Below, one piece after another: positions 53,172 through 64,000 of a stretch of 64,000 nt of DNA. This DNA is from Casuarina equisetifolia. Lineage: Eukaryota; Streptophyta; Magnoliopsida; Fagales; Casuarinaceae. Every line of letters begins with the position of its first letter. Position 1 is the stretch's first letter. Both the position numbers and the translations under genes were made by a program. The DNA lies in contig CM052357.1 of the NCBI GenBank assembly GCA_028551475.1, forward strand, positions 14,121,931-14,185,930, in the 5' to 3' direction. A model generated the notes under the pieces. It searched no databases, had not been told where the DNA came from, and was given only the letters and a program-made list of their open reading frames with translations.

Positions 53172-56100
53172 TCTTCTTCTTCGTCGTCTTCTTCTTATAT
53201 TTTTCTATTATATATACATATCTATATCTATATATATATATTTAAATGTTGGATGAATATAATTCTATGATCATATCAGGCTGATAGTTGGACTGTGAGT
53301 GAGTTTGAGTAGGTTTTGAGTCTCATCTCTGATAATGCTTGTCTTGTCTGCATACTTTTCACTCAAGCAATCTCTAGCATGATGTCCAGGTGCTATTGAC
53401 TGACATCATATTTCAGTGAAGTTCTCTTTTCTCATATACATTGATCTCTCAAACTTAGAACTTAAAAATAAAATTAGAAAATTCTTAAGGTTGTCAAAGG
53501 GAAAAAAATAGTCTCAAATCTTGATTTATTCTCTTCTGACTTATTGTGAACTGAGCCTTGTTACTTTTGAACTTGACTTGACCATTACGAAGATCAAACT
53601 TCTTTAATAATGAACCAGCTCTGTACAGGCAGTAGAATATTTGGCCTTTCTTAGAAAACAATTCTGCTTGATGACTGTAGTACTCTGATTGTTCAAGTCT
53701 TTATGCATAAAAAAATTAGATACTCTAGTCACTTTTCCTTTATGAAGTTGCTTGCCAATTCCTAATTGTTCCAAGAAATGTTTTCTTTCTTCCTAAATGT
53801 TCTGTAGAGGAACATTTGTGATGGTGGTAAATACTGCTCATACTCTTGTTTATTTCCCTGTGTTATCTTAGTCTTTTTTTATGGGAAAGCTCCCCAAGAG
53901 TAATAACCTGGCCTTTTAGGATTTCAACTAATGAAAGACATTTGTATGAGTTCTTTACCATGGTAAATATAGTTATTTATATTTTGTGAAACTATTACAT
54001 GGTGTAATTGCCTATGTCACATGGCAGAAACTATTACTGTTTATGCCAGTAGCCATGCATATATTAGATTTAATACCATGGCTTCCCAGCCGCTGAATCT
54101 CCCTACCACTTTACTGAACCGCAATCTATGAGTACTTGGTCAGAATAAGTGCTACACGTGTCCCATAAAGGAGTAATTGTTGTGAACTTACAAACAAACA
54201 TTATTATTCTCTAAACCTCTCTTTGAAGGCATGGTAGAGGGGCACAAACACTTATATGGGTGATAAGGTTAGCACATTAATAATTAGATTCATGGTCTTC
54301 TATTAGTTTAATTTGAGAAAAACTATAAGTTAAGATGTTAGTTTTTGAATTTGAAACTTGATTTTATAGCTTACTCACATTAGCTGCACATGTTAATACT
54401 CTCTTGTTGAGTAGAACTTTGTACTTACTCAAGAGAGTGAACACATTATTTCCTATTAGATTAAATTCTTAGAGTAAGTTGGAAACAGTAGTAGGAGTAA
54501 CTGGTATAGCAATTGCATTCATATTTGTTTCACCATGAGAATCCTCATTTATTGTAACATAGACATGACTGTTGAGGCTCTCGAGATTTAAAAGGCTTAT
54601 GTGCGAGGTCTTTTCTTTCTTTATACTAAACAAATCAAATTGCTGATAATTTTGAAAGTGAATAATTATCAGTTGCCTACTGAATATGCCAAGAGTTGTG
54701 TGATTTTAGATGTCATTTGATATACCTTTTGCTTAATGTGAGAGCTTAAGCTCGTTATTCTCCCCCTAGCAATTAATACCTAGTTGTACCTGGCAATATG
54801 TATGTTCAATTGTCCTCAGTTTCACCGTCCATGCGTATTATGAGGGTTTAAATATTTTTATTTTTGCATTTATGTTTATGTTTGATATCCTATGGGTTTA
54901 TTACTGTTCAGTTAATCTTTGCACGAAATGATGAATTGCTGCAATGATGTGGGAGTACTTTTTACTAGGTCTTAACTTTTGTGATATCGTTTTCATTTTA
55001 AGCAGGCTAGAGCTTTTGAAGACCCTATATTCACCCATGAGGATGTCAAGCCTGGGATGGTTGTGAGAGCCAAAATTATAACTGTTGACAGCTTTGGTGC
55101 GATTGTGCAATTTTCTGGTGGTGTGAAGGCCCTTTGTCCTGTCCAGCATATGTCTGAATTTGAAGTTGTGAAGCCTGGAAAAAAATTTAAGGTCAATGCC
55201 CTAGCAGCATTTGCATTTTGCTCTAGTTCAGTTTCCGGTTCATGTTTCCTGCATATTTTGAGACTGATAGCACGAGAATGATTCATCCTTTCCTACATAC
55301 ATATACATATATACATATACATATATGTATATATATGTATATGTATATATTAAATTTCTTCTATGAAACTGATTGATTTTGTGCTATTGGCTACATTTGC
55401 ATGAATGACTTGACAGGTTGGGGCAGAGCTGGTGTTCCGCGTACTTGGCTGCAAGTCAAAGAGAATAACTGTTACAAACAAGAAAACACTTGTATGTTCT
55501 TTCTTCTGAATCTCCCATCCATGGTATTTTTTTTTTATTATGTCAAAACGGACAGGCAGACACGTACATGCACATATCAAAAGAGAGATATCTTTTTGTT
55601 TATTAATCTCTTTCTTTGTGATGTTTATAAATTGCTCTTGGTGGTATTACTGATTTAATTGTCCTAGATTTCAATGATGTCTTATTGCTGCATAGGAGAA
55701 TGTTTCTATATGCATTTCTCTGGCTGAAATTTATAGATTTGAACTTACGAATGTGCTTGACTTATTAATCAAAATGCTACACAGCTACTGGTGCTGTACA
55801 TTTAGAACAATTCTGGATCTTCTTTTTCTTCCTTCCCCCACCCCACCCCACCCTGCCCACAAACCATGTGGAAGGGTTGTGGTAACTTGTTTCAACCTTG
55901 TTTGGCATTTGTGGTGATGATAAAGTTGTTCGTATGTATCTTGGTTGCTTGGAAAGGTAGCTTTAATGAGGACTGGTAGAGCAAAGATGAAAAGCCCCCC
56001 CTTTAGATTACATGTGGTATTTTTGCATTGGTAGAGTGCAAGGAAGTTCAAAGAAATCAAATTCTTTGCAATGAAGTCGAAGATGCTGTATCTGAGGCTG

Positions 56101-57920
56101 TTGTTTGATTGCTTACAGCAAATGTTAGCTGTCTTCTTTTAGGACTTTTGTACCTTTGTCATTTTAGATATTGAGTTTTGATTTCCGCTCTATACTCCTT
56201 GTGTACTGAGATGAAGCCTTTGTCAAAACTTGGAACAGAAAGGTTAGAGAGCCATACATCCACTCTTGGTGCTTGTAGGTCCAACAGAATCTGCCCATTT
56301 ACTTCTTATTGTATTTCCACTTTTAAGGTTAGGTTTTGTAGGGTTTGTAAAAAGGTGTTTACTATGAGTAGGAAAGTGAAGTGATAACAATATATTTGCA
56401 GAAAGGACCCTGTGGAAGATATTCATATTAAATGGTGGTGTGCATGCTGATTTCTGCTTACTGCATCATTCCTTATAAGTATACTTTTTGCTTTTTGCTC
56501 TCCACATGGGCATGTAGGGCAAAGACCAGTGTATACAAAAGTCTGTTGGACTGGTGTTCCTTCCCTACTTGTTGGGTTCTTGGCATATGAAAGGAGTTTG
56601 ATTTAACACGGATCTTTTATATAAGCCAATCATTTCCCTGTTTTGTCTAGCTTTTGATTATTTTGAAGTTCTAAAGTTCCAGGCTTTCTACATCAATTGT
56701 GCTGGTGTAACAAGGTTTCTTATGTTTGGCACTTTAAAATGGAAACGGTTCCCTTTTCTTTTGGCCCCTTGGGAGGTTGGGGAAGATGTGCTCAGCAACA
56801 AAATAAAACAGGAAGAGAATAATTTAGGGACTGGTTCTTAAATGTTCTTAATCATTCTACATTTAACCAGAAAAGAGACCGACACAAATGATTGGGGATA
56901 TTTTGAGTACTGAAAGCTTTGTTCTTTCAGCTTTCTGATATTAACTTCTGGATCAACTTGTGTGCCAGAGTGGCTGTGTCGCTGGGAAAGTATGAGAAGA
57001 ATTCTTTAGAGATGTTTGAGCATCCCTTTATGTTGTAGATATTCAAAAGAGTTGCATAGATGACTTACTTGTGATCGTGATAATGATCATTTTATAGTGG
57101 TTGAGATTAGGGATAAGTAATCTCTATGATCCCAGATTCTGCATTTGCACTCTTAATACATAATGCTTATAATTATTTATAATTTTGTTTAACAAAGTCT
57201 GTCATAAGTTCTACAATTTGAAAGTAGGTTCCACATTCTTTGATTTAGCAATAATTTTGTAGTTTCATTAAGCTTTATCACGTGGACTTGTTTGTTATTA
57301 CAATCTCCTCTAGTATGATTGTGGTGTGAATTCTCATTTTGGGATTCTAAATGAAGTAGTAATTCTTTCCCACATCTTTAAAGAATATATTTAGCTTATT
57401 TTCTGGTTCAGAAATTGCTTGACTGATGCTTATACAGGTGAAATCAAAACTTGGCATTCTCAGTTCGTACGCAGATACTACTGCTGGTTTTGTAACACAT
57501 GGATGGATCACAAAGATAGAGACGCATGGATGCTTTGTACGTTTTTATAATGGAGTCCAAGGATTTGCTCCCAGGCAAGGGTTCTGATTATCTAGAATTC
57601 AGCTTTTAGTTGACATGCCTTCACTTCATCTTTTTTAGTTCTACGTAATTATTTATTGATGAAATATCAGTCTCTCTCTTTGGTGGTTCTCTGTTGTAAT
57701 CTATATATGTATTTTTTGTGCTCTCTTACTTTTTTTGATCACCTATATGTTTATTTTTTGCACAAAATTTTACTTATTATCCATGGTGGATATTTCTTCC
57801 AGTAAAATAGCATTGTTGACTAACCCATTGGAATTACTGCACACAGTTTCATAAAATTTAGGTTTTAGAGTATGTTGTATGAATGCAGAAATTGTCCACC
57901 CACTGCCCGCACAAAAATGA

Positions 57921-57955
<35 letters not shown>

Positions 57956-60900
57956 GGAAAGAATATGAGAGACATTATGTTAACAGATTAGGGGGAGAAA
58001 GGGCAATATTCCAGAAACCTATGAAGATATTAGTAAAGACTCAAATGCGACCATTAATCAGGAAATGGCCAAGGTGGCCATTTCTGGTGTCTATGATGAA
58101 TTACAAATCATAGCTGGAAAATACATAAGAATGACCATTTCCAGCATCTAGGGTCATTAAATTGGGCCATTAGCCTAAAGATAGTCGATTGGATCGGTTA
58201 TCCACTTCAGTTGGCCATAGCTGAATGCTGTAGGGGTGTGCATTGGAGTTAGCATGAGTTCATGTCAGAAATAGTATTTTTTGGTGGGAGGAGTGCTGAT
58301 TTTGGCCTGGACTTTTAAAATGTTTGGGGGACTTTAGAGTTTGCTTTCTTTGATATTCTTTTTTGTCTTTCTGTTTAGAAGGGAAAGGGGACCTCTAAGA
58401 GTATTGATGTGATTAAAGATATTTGCGACTGAACAGTGACTAGCATAAGCACCAGGGAGAATCGAGTCTTTAGTTAGGGAGTCAGTTAAGATAATTTGCA
58501 TATGTGCACTAGAGATTACTTAATTGTGTGAGTGAGAGAGTAATTAAATTCAGTTGAAGAATTGAAAAAAGGTAGCGAGATGTTAAATAACATAGGTAGG
58601 TATATTATCAAGACTATCATAACGTTATATGATATTAGATATTTAGGATATTGAAAACATGATACATGTATCATACCCTTATTTGTTGAAAATATATTTG
58701 GAAAGCTGCTACAGATTTAATTGAGATTGAGATTCATTTGAATTGAGATTTTCCCCCTCGTTAAAATTAGCTTAAAATTACTGATGCTAGGCGTTGGTTT
58801 GAAGGGGTGCCTCGAATTGAACCTAGACTTGCGATCTGTTTGTAATTTGGAGGAAAAATCCAGTGATGCTTTTTGGCAATGGGTTTTTAGGTCTCCTGTG
58901 AGAATCAGTTTTGAAAATTAGGTGGCATTTTGTTTACTAGAGAGTGATTGGTCCCTGTCAAAGTTTTCTATCTTTTTTCTGTATCCTTGTCATTGATTGC
59001 TGCAGATCCGAACTTGGATTAGAACCGGGATGTGACCCAAGTACAATGTACCACGTTGGACAAGTTGTCAAGTGTCGAATAACAAGTTCGGTCCCTGCTT
59101 CGAGGAGGATCAACCTTAGTTTCATAATGAAGCCTACAAGGTTTGCTTCCAGACACATGAACTTCTCTGTGAAAAATAAATTCGAAAATGATTTTCCATG
59201 CCTGGAATGGTTTAGCCATAGCGAAGTTTGAAATATTATTTTATCAAGATATGGTAGCACAGTTCTTATCTGTACTGCAAGAAGAAAGGGTTATCATAGG
59301 TTTCTTTCATAATTTGTTCTATATAACTTGATGATTCAGATGATTCAAATGACAGGGTTTCCGAAGAGGATATCATAAAGTTAGGTAGCCTTGTTTCTGG
59401 AGTTGTTGATAGAGTTACCAACGATGGTGTTGTGGTCTTTGTAAATGCAAAAAGTTACTTGGAGGGTACCATTTCTACTGAACATTTGGCAGATCATCAT
59501 GGTATAGTAATTTATTGTGCTTGATAGGGATTTTGTCCGTTCACTTTTTCATTCTTGGAATTTCCTGACTTGGAGTCTCTTTTTATGCAGGGCATGCTAC
59601 CGCGATGAAGTCAGTCTTGAAGGCTGGATATAAGTTTGATCAACTGCTGGTACTAGGTATCTCCAGTCTTTTGCCACGATCTGTGTGTGTGTGTGTGTGT
59701 GTGTTATTTTCTATTATTTTACCAATCTTTTCTGTGTGATTTTTATTTGCTAATTCTCTGGTTTAGAAGAGAAAGAGAGAGTGAACACCATTTTGGGAAC
59801 TAATGTGGGGGACATAAAATGAGTCTACCGAAAGTATTACTAAGTTGTTGGTGTCCTTCTCTTCCTCTCTGATTACCTTCAGCACTTTCTTCTTTAGCAA
59901 CTCCCTTTGGTGACTTTCTTGCCCTTAATTTATTGCTAACATCTTTCATTTCATTTTTGTTTCTGACAGTTTGATATACACCATGGATAGGGAGATGGTA
60001 CCTAGTGAAAAGTTTGTGAAGGATAAAATTATCTCATAAAAAAACTTGTTCTTTGTTGACCAGTTTTGTCATCCATCATTTCTGCCTTTCTATATACTCC
60101 CTGTAGATCAGGGGCTTGACACAATTAGGTTTTCCTTTCGTATCTTTAAGGCAATTGCCAAGCATGTAAGTGGAAGGAATTTGAGGGCATAAAGCTGTAG
60201 TTTGAGACATTCTTGTGGGCTTTTGTGTAAGTGTTGCTGATGCTCTCATTTTCTCTTCGTAGAAGCTGAGAAGCTGTATCTAATGTTGTAAATTGGATAT
60301 AGAACGCCTTTGGACCAAAAAATAGAAAACTAAAGAGTAATCTAAAATGAAAGGGAACAAGTTTCACAACCAAAAGTAACCAATCTCTTAAAATACTTCC
60401 TCAGTTGCTGATTCATTTGAGCATTGTGAACTGAAACCTTCTCTTGGATCCCATTTTGTTGATGGCTTATCCTCAAGAGTATTTGTATTCTTTTCACTTC
60501 AAAAGGTCAGCGTCAATGCAAAAGAATCAAATTCTTATGGTCCTTTCTGTTGGACCAATCGTTAGCATTGATGGTGAAGGGGGAAGCCAGCCTATCTTGT
60601 GCTTCTTGGGCTTACATGCCATGGTTATGGTGTCATACTTTTCTTAAGTTGCTGATATAATGAGGCCCACCTTGCCATTGCCATTTGTTACCTCTCATTT
60701 TATGTTGAAATTGAATTGTCCTCATGGTTATTGTGGAAATGTTTGTTGACACGTATGGTGCTTCCATACTCTTTGATGTTTGCTCTGTGTCCTTTTCCCC
60801 AAGTGAACGCTTTTTGATTCTTTCTCTTAGTGCTACATTAAACTTACTCTTTCATCTTTATAGATATTGATGGCAACAATTTGGTACTCTCTGCAAAATA

Positions 60901-63900
60901 TTCTCTTATCAATTCAGCTCATCAGCTTCCTTTGAATCTCAGTCAGATCCAGCCTAACTCAGTAGTCCATGTGAGTAGTTAGTTCTCTATATCAGATGTT
61001 CTATTACACTTTTGTTTGTGGAAATCACGTTTTCAATTTGCATTTATAATGCTCTCAAAGTGGTGATTATTATTTGTCTGCATGAACCAGGGGTATATTT
61101 GTAATTTAATAGAAACAGGTTGCTTTGTTCGCTTTCTTGGCCGTTTGACTGCATTTTCCCCCAGAAACAAGGTTTTAATTTTCCTCTCTCTTTCGACAGA
61201 GTCCTGGTGTATTTGGTTCCAATGTGATTTATACAAGCTTTGTCCAATAAAATTTTGTTTTCTCCTTTGTAGGCAACAGGTGATCCAAGAGTTGAACCTT
61301 CAGAGTCCTTTTACGTTGGACAATCTGTTCGGAGCAATATTCTCGATGTTGGTGACCTAGTTGTGATTGAGCTCCTACAAGTTTGATGTTGAAATACTTT
61401 GATAATTTGGTTCGTTACTTTCCTCCTTTTCTCTTCCAGGTCAATAATGAAACAGGTAGAATGACAGTCTCCTTGAGGCAGTCATCTTGCCATTCAACAG
61501 ATGCATCTTTCATTCAAGAGTATTTTCTTTTGGAGGAGAAGGTGAACGTTATTGTCACTGTTTGAAATTTGACTTTTTTGACCATCTGTCGATCTTTGTT
61601 CTTTGTTGTGCTAATGTACCAAATGTGTATTGAAGCTGCCTGATGAAATCTCATTTGTTATATGTTTCTTCATTCCCCGTCTCATTCCTCACTTTATCAT
61701 TATTTGGTAAGTGAATTATATGTGGTGCTGAGGGGTATGGAATTAAAATTTATTCGTTTTGTGTGAGAATGTCGTAACTGGAAAATGATATAAGCTAACC
61801 TGGATGCTGAATTTTAGCTTTCAGCCTGTATTAGACCAAACTGGTGCAACAGGGTAACAGTTTGTTTAATTATTCAAAGTTGGAAGTTTGGCCCGCTTTT
61901 CTGTAATTTTTTCCATTACATTTGTAGATCTTTTTTTCTTCGTGTTAGGATGTCCGGGAGGATACTGTAAAGCTATGCAGTCGGACCCAGATCCATTTTT
62001 GATGTTAATATTGCAACACCGCAGTCATATTTCTTAATTAAGCTGATTGCTTGAGGTGCATGGTGTTGCAAGAATGTTTGGAAGCCAATAAGTGTTGATG
62101 AGTTAACACCCAAATCATGGGAGAATATGGAAGTAAACACAGCTATTAAGTACTAGGCGTTGACTCCCTTTTTTTCCCTTACCTCATCAACCCCCAAGTC
62201 CCATTAGAATGTGAAAGTAAAATTTTGTATTTAGACTTAATTTACATAGCTTCCCCTTCCCCTCCTACGTGAATTTTTTCATGTGGTAATTAGGTGGTGG
62301 TATTATTTTTTTGAGGTAATTTTTCCTCAACTTTCTTAGCTTTCTAAGATGTAGGAGGGTAATTATTATAAAATTGTAATGCCAAAGTTTTCCTCATGGC
62401 ATTGCAACTTTGACAAATTCACAATTTGGGATTCGCAGAGTACAACAAATGAGTCTTTCACCTTTTGTCTTATCTGTGTTGAATCTGTAGCTGTGTTTAT
62501 TTTCAAGATTCTAGACCAATGTTCTTTCATTATTTCAATTTGGTTTAGTTTTAGGCACTCATATTTCCATCGTTAGATTTTTTTCACTAGTTGCTTTTGT
62601 GTTATATACCATATTATAGGGGTTTATGATTTAAGTAGTTTTTCGGATCATATTACACTATAATTTCATGTAATCATGTTTATGCTATTGGCTATTGTCT
62701 TAGGAAGATCTGCTAGATTTTCAAATATTTTCTAAACCTGGCAATCTTCTCTCTAACAGATTGCTAAGTTGCAGTCCTTGGTGTCAGGAGGATCTGAGTT
62801 ACAGTGGGTTGAAGGATTTAGCACTGGCAATGTCGTTGAGGGAAAAATTGAGGAGGTAAAGGATGTTGGAGTTGTTGTCAGCTTAGAGAAGTATCCTGAT
62901 GTTTTTGGTTTTATTACTCAGCATCAGTGTAAGTTCTTGACCTTCGTTTTGGTTATTGGACAACTTATTGCTATTCTCTAGCTTTCTGTTACCCTGCAAT
63001 GGAATTTTTGCAGTAGGTGGAACCATTGTGGAAACAGGCTCCCTTGTTCGAGCTGTAGTTCTTGATGTTGCCATATCAGAACGTCTTGTTGATTTTTCTC
63101 TAAGGCCAGAGTTTTTTGATGAATCCAGAGGAGAAAGTTTAAAACATCAGTCTCATAAGAAGGTTAAGTTCTGTGCTCTTAATCTAGGTGCATAATTGCC
63201 TGGCCTTTGTGGCATCGAAGGTTGTACTTCCTTTTAGGATGCAGAGATTTGTGTTATATTCTCTCTGTTGTTACCTCCTTTTGGCCTAATTTTACCATTA
63301 TGGTTACAGAAACGCAAAAGAGAAACATCCAAAGGCATGGAAGTGCATCAAACAGTTAATGCTGTTGTGGAAATTGTTAAGGAAAATTATTTGGCAAGTT
63401 TCGATGTTACTTTTTCTGTTAATACTTTCAAGTAATAGTACATATGCACTCTCAAGCCTCCATTTTTCTAAATATTTTGTTCCTGACGATGCAGGTCCTT
63501 TCAGTGCCAGAATGTGACTATGCTATAGGGTATGCGTCAATATCTGACTATAACACTCAAAAGTTTCCCCAGAAACTGTTTGTGGATGGACAAAGGTGAA
63601 CACAAGTCTTGATAGTGAATCCTTTAAAGTATATTTTGGGTTAGCATCCCTAAGGGTGGTCGCCAATTGTTTAGTCTCTTTCAAAATTTTTTGCAGTCAA
63701 CACTATCCTCTGTGTTAATTATCTTCCTTTGGAATTTTATTCCTGTCTGTGTTAATGTCTTGATAGTGAAGCCTTTGAACTTTTGTGTATGGTTTCTTTT
63801 CCAACTTTAAAAATGTATCCTTCCTTTGTGAGTAACTACAGGTAAAATTGCTGATTATTACTCATGAAGAATTAAAAGCATATACTTCTCCAAATGCTGA

Positions 63901-64000
63901 TAATTGTCACACTACAACTTATGCACTTGAAATGGTTCACTTGATGCAGTGTCGTTGCCACTGTCATGGCTCTACCAAGCCCTTCAACATCTGGGAGGCT
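46500..64000 (+). CDS. RRP5: rRNA biogenesis protein RRP5 (PDCD11 homologue), 5' part
   Basis: Exons: 46500-46689, 46898-47103, 48741-48881, 49022-49195, 50099-50198, 50919-51037, 51134-51256, 51352-51423, 51986-52078, 52787-52900, 52998-53120, 55006-55191, 55417-55491, 57438-57574, 59006-59140, 59356-59501, 59591-59656, 60864-60970, 61091-61171, 61273-61347, 61440-61541, 62760-62928, 63014-63162, 63310-63393, 63495-63595, 63950 to beyond 64000. The frame stays open for about 1039 residues. The Lys-rich N-terminus (KKKSSDRQSKKKKDK) is a nucleolar-type basic tail. Repeated S1 RNA-binding domains follow, with cores such as GMKLWGVISEVNEKDLVISL, GMVVRAKIITVDSFGAIVQF, THGWITKIETHGCFVRFYNG and GYICNLIETGCFVRFLGRLT. 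RRP5 joins the 90S pre-ribosome and is needed for pre-rRNA cleavages in ITS1 and around 18S. The remaining S1 domains and the C-terminal HAT/TPR part lie outside the window. Introns after 57574 and 63393 have GC donors. Confidence 0.97.
53137..53196 (+). repeat. (CT)n followed by (TTC)n in RRP5 intron 11
   Basis: About 15 CT units run into TTC/TCG/TTC triplets just after the exon ending at 53120. It could act as a displaced polypyrimidine tract, but the acceptor used is 1.8 kb further on. Confidence 0.85.
55295..55352 (+). repeat. AT-rich palindrome in RRP5 intron 12
   Basis: ACATATACATAT units on the left are mirrored by ATGTATATGTAT units on the right, so the tract can fold into a hairpin centred near 55323. 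Confidence 0.75.
57919..57955 (+). repeat. (GAAA)n microsatellite in RRP5 intron 14
   Basis: About nine GAAA units. Confidence 0.9.
59683..59704 (+). repeat. (GT)n microsatellite in RRP5 intron 17
   Basis: Eleven GT units about 26 bp downstream of the exon ending at 59656. Confidence 0.9.

Noticed and set aside
61348..61352. Donor GTGACC at 61352 for RRP5 exon 20
   Set aside because: It leads to a stop at once in the next exon. The donor GTTGGT at 61348 keeps the frame and gives NILDVNNETGRM, as in the family.

Overview
The window is nuclear DNA from a flowering plant, most likely a woody or large-genome dicot. It holds intron-rich genes with plant-specific families (a sporopollenin-type fatty acyl reductase, a KMD-type F-box/kelch protein, an SC35-like SR protein), AT-rich intergenic DNA, many microsatellites and decayed retroelements. 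The species cannot be fixed from the sequence alone.

Six protein-coding genes can be reconstructed exon by exon. From left to right they are: a FAR2/MS2-like fatty acyl reductase (minus, 1905-5053, 9 exons); an ATXR4/SDG38-like SET-domain protein (minus, 6555-18502, 7 exons); a DUF620 protein (minus, 18995-21046, 3 exons); a single-exon F-box/kelch protein of the KISS ME DEADLY type (plus, 32983-34005); an SC35-like splicing factor of the SCL30/SCL30A/SCL33 type (minus, coding 34729-38929, with a 5' UTR intron); and the first 26 exons of the ribosome-biogenesis factor RRP5 (plus, from 46500, running off the right edge). All coding totals are consistent with an open frame. The exception is FAR2, which is one base short and carries a frameshift in exon 5.

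The DNA between and inside the genes is full of old mobile and viral sequence. A 6.6 kb intron of the SET gene holds rearranged, mutually inverted fragments that look like an endogenous pararetrovirus (Caulimoviridae-like): tRNA-Met primer-site-like motifs without LTRs, a movement-protein-like block and a coat-protein-like block. Related fragments fill 42.0-46.1 kb, just upstream of RRP5, and include a broken CCHC zinc knuckle. A decayed Ty1/copia element with diverged LTRs occupies 24580-29649, and a TRIM-like pair of short direct repeats lies just before it. A second copia reverse-transcriptase relic sits at 31877-32250, a LINE-type RNase H relic in another SET-gene intron, and a hairpin element at 22331-22553.

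The genes are not an operon and have unrelated jobs (pollen wall, protein methylation, unknown, protein turnover, splicing, pre-rRNA processing). The most useful observations are the FAR2 frameshift, the viral relics that split the NHxCxPN motif of the SET gene, three GC-AG introns, and a 4 x 8 bp site II (GGCCCA) array upstream of the SR gene. I found no convincing undescribed gene system.
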